A DNA stretch of 64,000 bases from the NCBI RefSeq assembly GCF_900108345.1, contig NZ_FNVV01000014.1:1845664-1909663 (forward strand), in the 5' to 3' direction. The translations under genes were made by a program, and so were the position numbers. Source of the DNA: Bacteroides ndongoniae. GTDB taxonomy: Bacteria; Bacteroidota; Bacteroidia; Bacteroidales; Bacteroidaceae. The notes under the pieces are model-generated. The model did no database searches, had not been told where the DNA came from, and saw only the letters and a list, made by a program, of their open reading frames with translations. Shown in pieces: positions 8,899 through 17,833 of the stretch; the stretch's first letter is position 1; each line of letters begins with the position of its first letter.

Positions 8899-9071
8899 CT
8901 TAAGTTTCGCAAGTGCTCAACTTATTAGTTGACAAGGCTTCAGTTAACAAGTCTACTAGGCTGGAACACCCTGTTTGATAAAATGCCGTTTGAAACGGCT
9001 CGCTACAAACGCCTTGTTAACTCGTCAACTTGTTGCTTGTCAACTGCAACTTGAGCTTGCGAAAGTTGGGA
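8899..9071. repeat. Extended imperfect inverted repeat with internal hairpin
   Basis: The left arm (8899-8951) and right arm (9013-9071) share blocks TTTCGCAAG, CTCAA, AGTTGACAAG and AGTTAACAAG in inverted order. Together they can form a stem of roughly 50 bp with bulges. Between them GCCGTTT-G-AAACGGC (8985-8999) forms a perfect hairpin. It fills the gap upstream of the DUF1573 gene. Confidence 0.6.
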
Positions 9072-9110
9072 TTCTAAATTACAAGGGCAAATGTAGGGCG
9101 ATTTCTTTAG

Positions 9111-9247
9111 AATTAAAAATTAATAATTAATAATTAATAATTAATAGTTAGAGGGTGTGGGAGGAAGATGGGAGCATCAAACAAGATTACCTCTAACTCT
9201 CCTCACCCCACTCCAACTATTCATTTTTAATTTTTAATTATTAATTT
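9111..9247. repeat. MITE-like AT-rich inverted-repeat element
   Basis: The left end is tandem TTAATAA-type repeats continuing into AATAGTTAGAGGG. The right end (about 9190-9247) is the imperfect reverse complement (CTCCAACTATT followed by TTTTTAATTTTTAATTA). The right arm supplies the last codons and the stop of the alpha-2-macroglobulin-like gene. The leftward hairpin may also end that transcript. Confidence 0.5.
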
Positions 9248-12200
9248 TCTTCCTGCCGAATGCGAAGCATATTCGGGCGCGTAAGCACATTGCAGCGTAG
9301 CAAGTCCGGCCTCGTAGGTACCTCCACGAGCCACACGGTAACTATATTCGAGCACATAGACGCCTTTGCCCAAGTGGTCGAAGAAGAAGTTGGTTGCGGC
9401 ATCTTCCACCTCGACATAATAGCCGAAGCCATTGCTCCAACGATAGCCTGAGAAGGCACTGAGCGGCTCGAAACAAGCGCCACGCTGGTCTTTCAGCTGA
9501 ACAAAATCCATGGCTCGATCCAAACGGATGGTGAGACGCGATACAACCTTATCGCCCACCGTCAGGGCTTCACCCTGACCAAGGGGCTGCAACGAACGTT
9601 GGCCATCGGCTGACAAGCGCTCTACATAGAGGCGTTTCTCCACATTCAGTTCGCCGCCCTGCTGCTTCACATCGGCGATGGGCGACAGATATTGGGCATA
9701 CACGGCTCCCCAAGCGATGCCTGCATCACGCTTTTCAACGGTTACCTGACGGGCTTTCAGCGCCTGATGATCTTCAGTAAAGGTTTCCTTCACATAGCCC
9801 AAAGCAGGTGTAGCATCGGCAGCGGGCGAAGTGGTTTCGATGACTTCACGCCCCAAAGTGATACGCACATCGCCTGCCGTAGCCAGCAAATCATTGCCCT
9901 GACACAACAAGGCATAGATGGCATCGGCTGTCTCGACCGATGATTTCCAACAAGTGGTTTGCTTCTGCTTCAACAGCCAGAGTTTCATCTCCTCGACCAA
10001 AGCATCGTTACCGCCAGCCTTACGCAAGGCTTCCATCGCTTTGACATGGGCGGGCACGGGCATCATCGACCAACTGTAGGGAGCGTCGAGAAAAGCAAAG
10101 TGGGCACCCATCTCGTCTTCTTGCACCAGGTGCTCCTTCAACGAGGCTATGAAGCGGTCGGCTTCGGTCTTCTTGCCTGCGGACAGAAGGATGATGGCCG
10201 CACGCGCCTTGCACGAGACGGAGGCAGTCGTCAGATTACCGCCTATCTTCGTCAGGAAGTAAGCCTGCGCCTTGCGGTTCGCATCGGGTAGTTTTTCACC
10301 GGACAAAGCTACGAGGTAGAGGTACTGTACAAGGTCGTCGGACAAGGAAGATACCTTGCTACCCTGCTTTTCGGCCTTCAGCATCGAGCGGTAAGCCTCC
10401 AGCGCATGGTTGTTCAAATAGCCGAAAGCTGCTTGCTTCATGGTCTGTGCGTCGGCTGCGAGGGGCTGGCCAGTCAACTGTGGCAGGCGGACAAGTAATT
10501 CGGCCACGTAGCTGGTGATGTAGGAACTACCCGACATACCTTTGTACCAGCTCCACGAACCGTCGGTGCCTTGCAGCTCTTTCAGTTTGGTCAAAGCTGA
10601 AAGATTGCGGTTGTTCAGCTGATTGAGGTCGAACAGTGTGGCTATACGACTACGTTGCTCGCTTTCGGTAGCGGCTTCGAGTACCCAAGGCGACTCAGAC
10701 AAGAGAATGTTCTTCACTTCCTGATTCTTCTCCAGTTGGCTGAGGAAAGTTTCCTTATTGCCACCATCGGCCATCCAGGCGTCGAACACAGCCTTGATAC
10801 GCGGCTGACTACCTGCGATGAAGCCCGCCAGCGAATTGGCATAGAAAGCAGAAGCCCAGTCGATAGCATTGTCGGTAGTAGGTTGAGCCAGCACCGGCAA
10901 CGCCTGAACAGCATACCAGGCTGGGTTAGAGGTAAACTCAACCGTCAGACGGCGGTCGGTAGCCGTGGAACTGTCGCCGTTGAACAGGTGGCTAAGGTCG
11001 AAGGTGCGACTCTCTCCACCACGGATAGGCATAGCCAACGTTTCGGTAATGTACTGCTTGTTGCTGAGCACAGGAACAAGGTGTTGCTCACCATCGCTGA
11101 ACGAATCGCCATCGGCTACGATACGCACACCCAGCAGGCTGTAGCGCTCGTCCACGTCGAAAGCGAACGATACGGAAGTGGTCCGACGGGCATCGGCTGT
11201 AAACTTCTGCTTCTGACTGTCGATGACCTTCTCCGTCAGGGGATCGAACAAGACGAAACGAACAGTGCCTTTCACAGCCTTGTCTGTCTGATTGGCGATG
11301 GTAGCAGCTATCTGAGTATGGTCGCCCACCCGCACAAAACGCGGCAGATTAGGCGTCAGCATAAACTCCTTAGATGTAATGACCGATGCTTCCAACTGGC
11401 CAGTCAGCATATCTTTGGTGTGGGCATAACCACGGAAACGCCAGCGAGTCAGACTTTGAGGCATGGTGAAAGCAATGGTTACTTCGCCCTGCTCGTTAGT
11501 GCGCAAGTGCGGATAGAAGAAGGCTGTTTCTGCAAAATTGGTGCGAAGCTCGGACTGAGCCTCCGGCAAAGCACCTGTGATGAACGATTCTTCACGATCT
11601 TCTTCGAACACAGCTGCCGGTACATATTTCACTTCGACCGCATCAGCACTCTCTTCCACTCCACGAGCCATGGGGGCATCAGCAGTTTTCTGTCTCAGTA
11701 CCAGGCTATTTTCGCTAATGGACAAGACTTCGCCAACAGCGGAGAAATAAGTATAGAAGTAGTCGTATGCCCACGCAGGTACCCACTTGCTATCGAGCGG
11801 AAAGCGAAGATTGAAGTAGGCATCGGCATAGCGACTGGCATTGCGATAGCTGCTATACAGACGACTGCTGAAATATATATTCAATAACTGATTGTGGCGG
11901 AAAAGCTTATCGAGCGAGGCATCGTACATCGTAGCCAGCATTTCGGCCGAAGCAGGCAAACCCTGAGGTGTCTTGATAACGAGCTTCCACTCTTCTTCCT
12001 GCCCCGGGCGCAAGCGGTCGCGGAAGACTTCCCACTTCAGGTCGAGGGTGCGGTTGGGTTGGCGCTTCTTAAAGAATAGCTGGTGAGAGTAGTGTAAGCC
12101 CTGTTTCACGAAGTTGAAAGTCAGCGTCACCCCTTCGCCATACTCGGGGCGGTAGGGCAAAGTGAAGTGCATCAGGCTATCGCTGAGCTGAAGTACACGG

Positions 12201-14959
12201 GCCTCGATGCGGCGGCGACCAGTGAAAACGTCCATCAGCACATAAGCATCCTTGAAGGAGGTGCCGAAGAAGAAATCGGCGGGTTGCGTTTCGTCGAACT
12301 CATCGAGGGGTTGATGTACGAACAGCTCGGTGAATTGAGACAGGCGTGTGTCGTGCTCCGAGAAGAGGGTGAAGTTCACGATCGAATGAGTCTGTATATC
12401 GCTATTCTCTTCACGCCCCAGGCTATCGGTCACGACAAAGGTCATGCGGTACTTGCCCGAGGGGATTGACCTCAAGGAGGAGAAGTCCTGACGTTGGTTG
12501 GCCACGAAATCGCCTTCGAGGACAATGCGATCGGCATCGGCTGGGCGAAGCAGGTAGCGGCCTTTCACTGCCTGAGGCTGCTGTACGCCGTTGGCAACGC
12601 TAATGGTGAAGAGCAAACTGTCTTCCTTGCAAATCACCTGCGGCATGTCAGCCATAAAAGAATAGGCCTTTGTCGTTGCCTGAATGCCATAGGAAGCTGT
12701 CTGTGTCTCGCCCGCATCATCGGTTACGGAGGCTTCGACCTGATAATGATAATAACGATAGCCTCCCATTGAAGTATCGGCAGGAGCCTCTAACGTCAGA
12801 GGAATGCAGAAATTACCCTCGGCATCGAGCCGGACGGTATCGGCCAGCAAAGGTTTCGTCGAAGGAACAAAATAGCTTCTCAGCAGATCGTGGCGCGTCA
12901 CGGTAAAAGCCAGAGGAACGTCTTGCACGGACATGCCGTTGAAGGACTTGACGTTACCACGCAGCATCACACGGTCGCCCAGGCGATAGGCTTCGGCCAC
13001 GGGGGTGAAACTGATTTCGAACGTCGGCCGCTTATACTCTTCGACCCGGAACGAAGCTGAGTCCTCGTGTTTGCGGGTGGTGATGGAGAAAGCACCGTTG
13101 AGACATGCCGAAGGCAGCACGAACTCGGCTGAGAAGGAACCGAAGTCGTTGGTGCGCACCTTGCGGGAGGCCAGCTCCTTGCGGTTGGCGTCGAGCAGAA
13201 GCAGTTCGTAGTCGGCACCTTCGAGCACACGAGCGGCATCGGTTGTCTGTTCGTAGGCGATACCTTTCACATAAACTGTCTGCCCCGGGCGATAGATGGC
13301 GCGGTCGATGAGCAGGGTCAGCATTTTCTGTGCTGTATCAGAATCAACGATTCTGGAGATGCCCTGACGAAAATACTGAGGCGTCATGGCGCGGTCGTCA
13401 CCCTTGCGCGCCACGTAATAGCGTGCATTGGGCTGGCCAGTGAGCAGAGCTTTGCCTTCGGAGTCGGTGGTCAGCTGAGTCAGCAGACGGCGATTTTTGC
13501 TATCGTCGGAATAGAAGCTGAGCTGTACACCTGCTATCGGATGGCCGGTAAGGGCGTCGAGGGTGATGAATTCGGTAGTCTGTTCGTCGACGTTCAGCGA
13601 AAGTACCTTAAAGCGGCTGACACACAGAAAATTGTATGACTGGTGAAGCGTCTTTTCACCTTCGGGCACTGCCTGAAGAATATATACGCCTACGTCATCA
13701 GGCAGACGGAAGTGCAACGTAGTATCACAAGAATGGTAGGGCACGTCTTCAGCGGCCTTATCCTTACCCGGCAGCGGACGGAGAGCAAAGCGGTGCGAAG
13801 CCAGCAGACGACCGTGGCGGCGGCAGACGGCGGACGTGAGGCCATCGTCCAGCCAGGGGCGTTCGTCGTAGTCGGTGGCATAGACGTTGAGGGTGAAGCC
13901 ACTGAGGTTGCGATAGTTGACCCGCATGCTGACCGAATCGGACGGATAGCCTTCGGCTGTATAGATGTTGAGAGCCGGTTGCAGGATCCGTGCACGGATG
14001 TTCTTCAGTTCGCCGATGCGCTTGTAGGTAGCATAGCGCTTTAAACCTTCGTCGCATACGCGCAGGGCTTGGGCGTAGCGCCGCTTGTCGTTCAGCCACT
14101 GAGCCTTGCGGATGTAGACTTCGCCGCAGACGTCGCGTGTGCCATAGGCGGCGATGAGGCTGTCGAGGGTTTGCAGATAGCCGTCGGGCGACTGCATATC
14201 GGCACGCCATTGCTCGTAGTCGAGGGTGGCCATTACGACAGCATCTTCCGCATTGGGGCGTTGGCGATAGGTGGCAATCATCGTCTGATAGACATTTTTG
14301 ATGCGGCGATCCATCAGCGAATCGACGTTGAAACCCCTCCACCCTTGATACGTATCGACGGCACGGCAAGCCAGCAGATGGTAGAGGTCGTGGGCATAGA
14401 ATCGGCTGCCATCCTGCTGGATGACGAAGGGGTCGTAGTCGGCAGCGGTAGTACGCAGCAGGGCTTCGACGGGTTGCAAAGAGGCTTGCAGGTGGGCGTC
14501 GATGCGGTCGATGAAGAGGTTAAGGCTCCACTCGCGCACGTCGGCAGGAGCCTCGTCGACAAGGAGCGAGGGAGAGTTGAGCAGCGTGCGGCGGTTGGTG
14601 CTGAGCAAGTCGGCATACTGACGCGCCAAGAGCGAGTGCAGAATGGCGCGATTCGTCTCGTCTGCCTCTTCCTGCGCCCAGCGCTCCATTGCGGCCAGAC
14701 TGGTGTAAAGGCTGTCGGGCGTAATACGTTTCTGGCAGGCCTGCCGACAGACGTAGGCTTTCAGCATCTGCGGAGCGTTTTTCTCGGTTTGGGCCTTCTG
14801 CCAGATCTGGTCGGCCAGTCGAATCACGGTTTGCGGCAAACTCTTCTCGCGTGCTTCTTCGAGCTGCTTCCAGAGGTTGTCGTACGATTGCGCGTGGAGG
14901 GCTGGAAAAGCCATCAGCACGAGCAACATAACGGTGCAAATTCTTCGGATTGTTTTCAT
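9227..14959 (-). CDS. Alpha-2-macroglobulin-like protein without thioester
   Basis: About 1910 residues. The ATG at 14959 is preferred over an in-frame ATG at 14986 because a GAGAGAAGAA purine stretch precedes it and MKTIRRICTVMLLVLMAFPALHA is then a normal signal peptide start (hydrophobic core LLVLMAF). An N-terminal helical region is followed by an MG2-type domain near residue 555 (YRPGQTVYVKGI) and the A2M signature region near 1150 (TNEQGEVTIAFTMPQSLTRW). A TED-like alpha/alpha toroid starts near 1355. The CxEQ thioester found in trapping A2Ms is absent; the position reads AQPTTDNAIDWA. Bacterial A2Ms are periplasmic protease inhibitors; without the thioester a covalent trap is impossible, so a structural role is likelier (inference). 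It lies alone between two intergenic structures. Confidence 0.88.
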   Translation of the reverse strand: MKTIRRICTVMLLVLMAFPALHAQSYDNLWKQLEEAREKSLPQTVIRLADQIWQKAQTEKNAPQMLKAYVCRQACQKRITPDSLYTSLAAMERWAQEEADETNRAILHSLLARQYADLLSTNRRTLLNSPSLLVDEAPADVREWSLNLFIDRIDAHLQASLQPVEALLRTTAADYDPFVIQQDGSRFYAHDLYHLLACRAVDTYQGWRGFNVDSLMDRRIKNVYQTMIATYRQRPNAEDAVVMATLDYEQWRADMQSPDGYLQTLDSLIAAYGTRDVCGEVYIRKAQWLNDKRRYAQALRVCDEGLKRYATYKRIGELKNIRARILQPALNIYTAEGYPSDSVSMRVNYRNLSGFTLNVYATDYDERPWLDDGLTSAVCRRHGRLLASHRFALRPLPGKDKAAEDVPYHSCDTTLHFRLPDDVGVYILQAVPEGEKTLHQSYNFLCVSRFKVLSLNVDEQTTEFITLDALTGHPIAGVQLSFYSDDSKNRRLLTQLTTDSEGKALLTGQPNARYYVARKGDDRAMTPQYFRQGISRIVDSDTAQKMLTLLIDRAIYRPGQTVYVKGIAYEQTTDAARVLEGADYELLLLDANRKELASRKVRTNDFGSFSAEFVLPSACLNGAFSITTRKHEDSASFRVEEYKRPTFEISFTPVAEAYRLGDRVMLRGNVKSFNGMSVQDVPLAFTVTRHDLLRSYFVPSTKPLLADTVRLDAEGNFCIPLTLEAPADTSMGGYRYYHYQVEASVTDDAGETQTASYGIQATTKAYSFMADMPQVICKEDSLLFTISVANGVQQPQAVKGRYLLRPADADRIVLEGDFVANQRQDFSSLRSIPSGKYRMTFVVTDSLGREENSDIQTHSIVNFTLFSEHDTRLSQFTELFVHQPLDEFDETQPADFFFGTSFKDAYVLMDVFTGRRRIEARVLQLSDSLMHFTLPYRPEYGEGVTLTFNFVKQGLHYSHQLFFKKRQPNRTLDLKWEVFRDRLRPGQEEEWKLVIKTPQGLPASAEMLATMYDASLDKLFRHNQLLNIYFSSRLYSSYRNASRYADAYFNLRFPLDSKWVPAWAYDYFYTYFSAVGEVLSISENSLVLRQKTADAPMARGVEESADAVEVKYVPAAVFEEDREESFITGALPEAQSELRTNFAETAFFYPHLRTNEQGEVTIAFTMPQSLTRWRFRGYAHTKDMLTGQLEASVITSKEFMLTPNLPRFVRVGDHTQIAATIANQTDKAVKGTVRFVLFDPLTEKVIDSQKQKFTADARRTTSVSFAFDVDERYSLLGVRIVADGDSFSDGEQHLVPVLSNKQYITETLAMPIRGGESRTFDLSHLFNGDSSTATDRRLTVEFTSNPAWYAVQALPVLAQPTTDNAIDWASAFYANSLAGFIAGSQPRIKAVFDAWMADGGNKETFLSQLEKNQEVKNILLSESPWVLEAATESEQRSRIATLFDLNQLNNRNLSALTKLKELQGTDGSWSWYKGMSGSSYITSYVAELLVRLPQLTGQPLAADAQTMKQAAFGYLNNHALEAYRSMLKAEKQGSKVSSLSDDLVQYLYLVALSGEKLPDANRKAQAYFLTKIGGNLTTASVSCKARAAIILLSAGKKTEADRFIASLKEHLVQEDEMGAHFAFLDAPYSWSMMPVPAHVKAMEALRKAGGNDALVEEMKLWLLKQKQTTCWKSSVETADAIYALLCQGNDLLATAGDVRITLGREVIETTSPAADATPALGYVKETFTEDHQALKARQVTVEKRDAGIAWGAVYAQYLSPIADVKQQGGELNVEKRLYVERLSADGQRSLQPLGQGEALTVGDKVVSRLTIRLDRAMDFVQLKDQRGACFEPLSAFSGYRWSNGFGYYVEVEDAATNFFFDHLGKGVYVLEYSYRVARGGTYEAGLATLQCAYAPEYASHSAGRKLIIKN

Positions 14960-15082
14960 ATTCTTCTCTCTATTTGTAGGTTTCATTATGCCGAATCGAA
15001 GGTTCGATTCTTCCTTTATAACAAAATAAGAGAATAAAATGTTAACGGGCGTATCTTTTAACTGAAAAAATATTGCACGGAC

Positions 15083-15124
15083 AAAAAAAGAGGGATATCC
15101 CTCAATGAAAAGAGATATCCCCCT
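15083..15124 (-). terminator. Terminator of the small-peptide cluster
   Basis: Read leftward, a stem containing the palindrome GAGGGATATCCCTC is followed by seven T residues. It lies 33 bases beyond the last peptide stop and before the A2M-like gene. Confidence 0.8.
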
Positions 15125-15156
15125 GGTGTGTATGATTAACTAATAATTACTGTGCT

Positions 15157-15252
15157 TTACATCTGAAGGCTATAATATCGCATTGCCTCCATCCAGTTTT
15201 TGCCAGCCAACAGCATGGCGCGCTTAAATGAATTAACAATCTTCTTTTTCAT
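15157..15252 (-). CDS. 31-residue basic peptide (cluster member 3)
   Basis: The ATG at 15252 opens a frame ending in TAA at 15157-15159. The peptide begins MKKKIVNSFKRAMLLAGKNW and continues as an amphipathic, Lys/Arg-rich helix with aromatic residues near the C terminus. AAGG lies a few bases before the start. It shares size, the MK-x-K basic start, and a final short tail with two other frames upstream on the same strand, and all three lie between one promoter and one terminator. I do not recognise the family. Candidate roles (membrane-active peptide, leader, regulatory peptide) are inference only. Confidence 0.55.
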   Translation of the reverse strand: MKKKIVNSFKRAMLLAGKNWMEAMRYYSLQM

Positions 15253-15355
15253 AACCTTAAAAATTAAAACGTTATCCTAAAAACGTACGGATGTATACGC
15301 GGTGTTTCCGTCTTCAGTTTTCTCTCTCTGTGGTGAGAGGGTGATCCTTTCTTTT

Positions 15356-15445
15356 TCAAGAAAGATAAACCCCTCTTTTCTGCATCTCGCTTCTTCCCAT
15401 CTCGGCAAGAATGTGCTTCAGTGTACTAACAAATTTCTGTTTCAT
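15356..15445 (-). CDS. 29-residue basic peptide (cluster member 2)
   Basis: ATG at 15445, TGA at 15356-15358. The peptide begins MKQKFVSTLKHILAEMGRSE and ends with a basic/aromatic tail (KRGVYLS). Its pattern of basic N terminus, hydrophobic face and short tail matches its neighbours without obvious sequence identity. The Shine-Dalgarno match is weak, as is usual in Bacteroidetes. A stem-loop region (15462-15517) lies just upstream. Confidence 0.5.
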   Translation of the reverse strand: MKQKFVSTLKHILAEMGRSEMQKRGVYLS

Positions 15446-15461
15446 TGCTTTAAAAGTTTAG

Positions 15462-15517
15462 TTCAAGTTCCGTCCGAGAACGGACTTCCGAAAAATTCCG
15501 CCTCCGCGAAACTTGAA
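15462..15517. repeat. Nested stem-loop between peptide genes
   Basis: Outer arms TTCAAGTT (15462-15469) and AACTTGAA (15510-15517) enclose a small perfect hairpin (GTCCG-AGAA-CGGAC). There is no T-run, so it is more likely an RNA processing or stability element than a terminator. Confidence 0.45.
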
Positions 15518-15583
15518 AAATCAAATAAAAACTAATACCTGAAAACCTAATTTGTTTCTCTTCTCTCTTTGCTTTTTCGAATC

Positions 15584-15673
15584 TTAGAACTTGTGTGCAC
15601 CCAGCATCACGTAGCCCCAAACATCGGCATTGTTCTGGCCGAGTCGATTCATGATTTTCTTTAACATTTTCAT
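15584..15673 (-). CDS. 29-residue basic peptide (cluster member 1)
   Basis: ATG at 15673, TAA at 15584-15586. The peptide begins MKMLKKIMNRLGQNNADVWG and ends YVMLGAHKF. A clear GGAGGA (complement of 15681-15686) sits 7 bases before the ATG; such a strong ribosome site is uncommon in this genome and supports real translation. It is the promoter-proximal frame of the cluster. No homology recognised. Confidence 0.65.
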   Translation of the reverse strand: MKMLKKIMNRLGQNNADVWGYVMLGAHKF

Positions 15674-15739
15674 TTTGTTATCCTCCTATAAATAATGTGT
15701 TATCCTGTTGAATTCTCATTGAATTCATGTTTTACAGCA

Positions 15740-15769
15740 CAAAAATAGAGCCATTATTTGAGATGGCAA
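15740..15769 (-). promoter_or_regulatory. Promoter of the small-peptide cluster
   Basis: On the minus strand TTG (15767-15769), a 19-bp spacer and TATTTTTG (15740-15747) fit the Bacteroides consensus. The start would be near 15733, giving a leader of about 60 bases. Confidence 0.7.
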
Positions 15770-15849
15770 GCGATTGAAGGTAGAAAAACATGTTATATAA
15801 CATATTTCTTGATATGGGTCAATTTTTCGTAAGTTCGGACATTAAAAGA

Positions 15850-15906
15850 CTGCCATATTGTACTGACAAGCGTGTTGCGAGAATGTCCGTACGGACAAAA
15901 TGGCAG
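15850..15906. repeat. Palindrome inside a wider inverted repeat
   Basis: TGTCCGTACGGACA (15884-15897) is a perfect 14-bp palindrome. CTGCCATATTGT (15850-15861) and ACAAAATGGCAG (15895-15906) form a wider inverted repeat with one mismatch. It lies upstream of the peptide-cluster promoter and could be a regulator site. Confidence 0.45.
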
Positions 15907-15916
15907 AAGTACGGGT

Positions 15917-15953
15917 ACAAAAAAACGGGGCAGACCGTAGCCTGTCCCCGTTG
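15917..15953 (-). terminator. Terminator of pepD
   Basis: Read leftward, AACGGGGACAG pairs with CTGCCCCGTT (one bulge) and is followed by seven T residues, 43 bases after the pepD stop. Confidence 0.85.
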
Positions 15954-15995
15954 TCTTGAAGTATTAGTCTTTCTTTTCTATTACCGCCGTCTTTT

Positions 15996-17453
15996 TCACT
16001 TTTCGGGCGTCTTCTCAAGCGTAGCCACCAGGAAGTCGTAGAACTTGCCGACCGAAGGAATGTAGGCACGTTCGTCGGGCGAATGGGGCGAGCGCAAGGT
16101 GGGGCCAAAGGAAATCATATCGAGATTCTTGTAGATGGCTCCGATGATGCCGCACTCCAAGCCGGCGTGTATCACCTTGACGGCCGGTTCCGTGCCAAAC
16201 TGTTCCTTGTAGGACAGCTTCATGGCATGCAGGATGGGCGAGTCGACATTGGGCTGCCAGCCAGAATAATTGCCGCTCAGTTCGACCTTCATACCTGCCA
16301 TCGAGAAGCAAGCGGTCAGGCTGTCGGCCAAGAAGTCTTTCATCGTGTCGCACGAGCTGCGCGCCAGGATGCGTACGTCGGCCTTTCCGCCTCCGATGAG
16401 GACGATGGCCAGATTGGACGAAGTCTCGACCGTATCGGGCACGGTAGGAATCATTCGCATCACGCCGTCCTGACAGGCCATCAGCACATTGACCATGCTG
16501 TCCTGAATCTCTTCGGGCACAACGGTAGCGGGCACGTCAACTTCTTCCATCTTCAGGCTGATACCCTGCTCGATGGGTGCGTATTCGGCAGCGATCTGTG
16601 CTTCGTACTCGCGGATGTAGTCGTCCAGACCGTCCATATCTTCGGGGTTGAACAGCATCACGGCATGAGCCTCGCGCGGGATGGCGTTGCGCATGTTACC
16701 GCCTTCGAACGAAGCCAACTGGCAATCGAACTCAAGCAGCAGGTCGTGAACGACGCGCACCAGCAGCTTGTTGGCATTGCCGCGGCCTTCGTTTATTTCG
16801 AGGCCTGAGTGTCCGCCGCGCAGTCCTTTCAGCGTCAGCTTGCGTGCTACGAAGCCTTCGGCGGGCGCTTCTTCCTTATATTCCAGCGTAGCGGTGAAGT
16901 CGATACCGCCGGCGCAACCGATGTACAGTTCGCCTTCTTCCTCGGAGTCGAGGTTCAGCAGGATGTCGCCCTCCAAGGTTCCGGGTTTCAGCCCGAAAGC
17001 ACCTACCATGCCCGTTTCCTCGTCTTTGGTGATGAGCACTTCCAGCGGTCCGTGCTTCAGGTCGGTGGCTTCGAGCACAGCCATGGCGGCTGCCACGCCC
17101 AGACCGTTGTCGGCACCAAGGGTTGTTCCTTTAGCCTTCACCCAGTCGCCGTCGACGCGGGTTTCAATAGGGTCTTTCGTAAAATCGTGTACCGTATCAT
17201 TGTTTTTCTGGGGTACCATGTCCATGTGGGCTTGCAGGATGACGCCCCTGCGGTTCTCCATGCCCGGCGTGGCCGGCTTGCGGATGATGACGTTGCCTAT
17301 TTCATCGACAAAGGACTCCAGCCCCAGCCCCTTACCGAAATTGACCAGAAATTCGGTCACCTTTTCTATATGTCCGGAAGGACGGGGGATTTGAGTCAAC
17401 GAATAGAAATGCTTCCACACGTTCTGTGGAGCAAGTTGTAAGATATCACTCAT
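15996..17453 (-). CDS. pepD: Aminoacyl-histidine dipeptidase (M20 family)
   Basis: 485 residues from the ATG at 17453 (MSDILQLAPQNVWKHF), the conserved N terminus of PepD; a 36-residue upstream extension reads through the leader and is rejected. Zn-binding motifs are visible: QAHMDMVPQ near residue 77, GADNGLGVAAAM near 112, and KDEETGMVGAFGL near 140. The C-terminal half carries the lid-domain pattern. The enzyme hydrolyses Xaa-His and other dipeptides in the cytoplasm. It is monocistronic: its own terminator lies downstream and more than 500 bp separate it from the gene above. Confidence 0.93.
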   Translation of the reverse strand: MSDILQLAPQNVWKHFYSLTQIPRPSGHIEKVTEFLVNFGKGLGLESFVDEIGNVIIRKPATPGMENRRGVILQAHMDMVPQKNNDTVHDFTKDPIETRVDGDWVKAKGTTLGADNGLGVAAAMAVLEATDLKHGPLEVLITKDEETGMVGAFGLKPGTLEGDILLNLDSEEEGELYIGCAGGIDFTATLEYKEEAPAEGFVARKLTLKGLRGGHSGLEINEGRGNANKLLVRVVHDLLLEFDCQLASFEGGNMRNAIPREAHAVMLFNPEDMDGLDDYIREYEAQIAAEYAPIEQGISLKMEEVDVPATVVPEEIQDSMVNVLMACQDGVMRMIPTVPDTVETSSNLAIVLIGGGKADVRILARSSCDTMKDFLADSLTACFSMAGMKVELSGNYSGWQPNVDSPILHAMKLSYKEQFGTEPAVKVIHAGLECGIIGAIYKNLDMISFGPTLRSPHSPDERAYIPSVGKFYDFLVATLEKTPEK

Positions 17454-17784
17454 AGCAGTATAAAACGAAAAATTGGTTTCTGCAAAGATAATAAAAAACT
17501 TCCTGAAAAACAATACCCCCTTGCACGGTTTTTCGACACTGCAACAAACGCTGTTTTTCACATGCCGGACAATCTACGGACAGGCCGTTTTTCGGCAATT
17601 ATGGCGTTACATTACAGACACAAGATAGAGGCTCGTCGGACACTAGCCACATAAACGCCCTAAAGAAGGAACTACACTGACTTCTGAAAATGCGCTATTT
17701 CCGCCTGAGCAACAACAAGCTAGGTTTATTAACACATAATTCGTATTTCATTAACATATTTTCACCATTTCAACATACCCCGTT

Positions 17785-17816
17785 TTTGGCCGCCTCGAAG
17801 CGATGCCCTACCTTTG
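17785..17816 (+). promoter_or_regulatory. Consensus promoter pointing into a gap
   Basis: TTTG (17785-17788), a 20-bp spacer and TACCTTTG (17809-17816) match the Bacteroides consensus perfectly. The only thing downstream on this strand before the convergent flippase gene is a 24-codon basic frame, or a small RNA. Confidence 0.65.
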
Positions 17817-17833
17817 CTAACGTAGCACGCGAG

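Noticed and set aside
10655..11887. 410-codon frame opposite the A2M-like gene
   Set aside because: Antisense shadow of a well-supported coding sequence; no recognisable domain or start signal.
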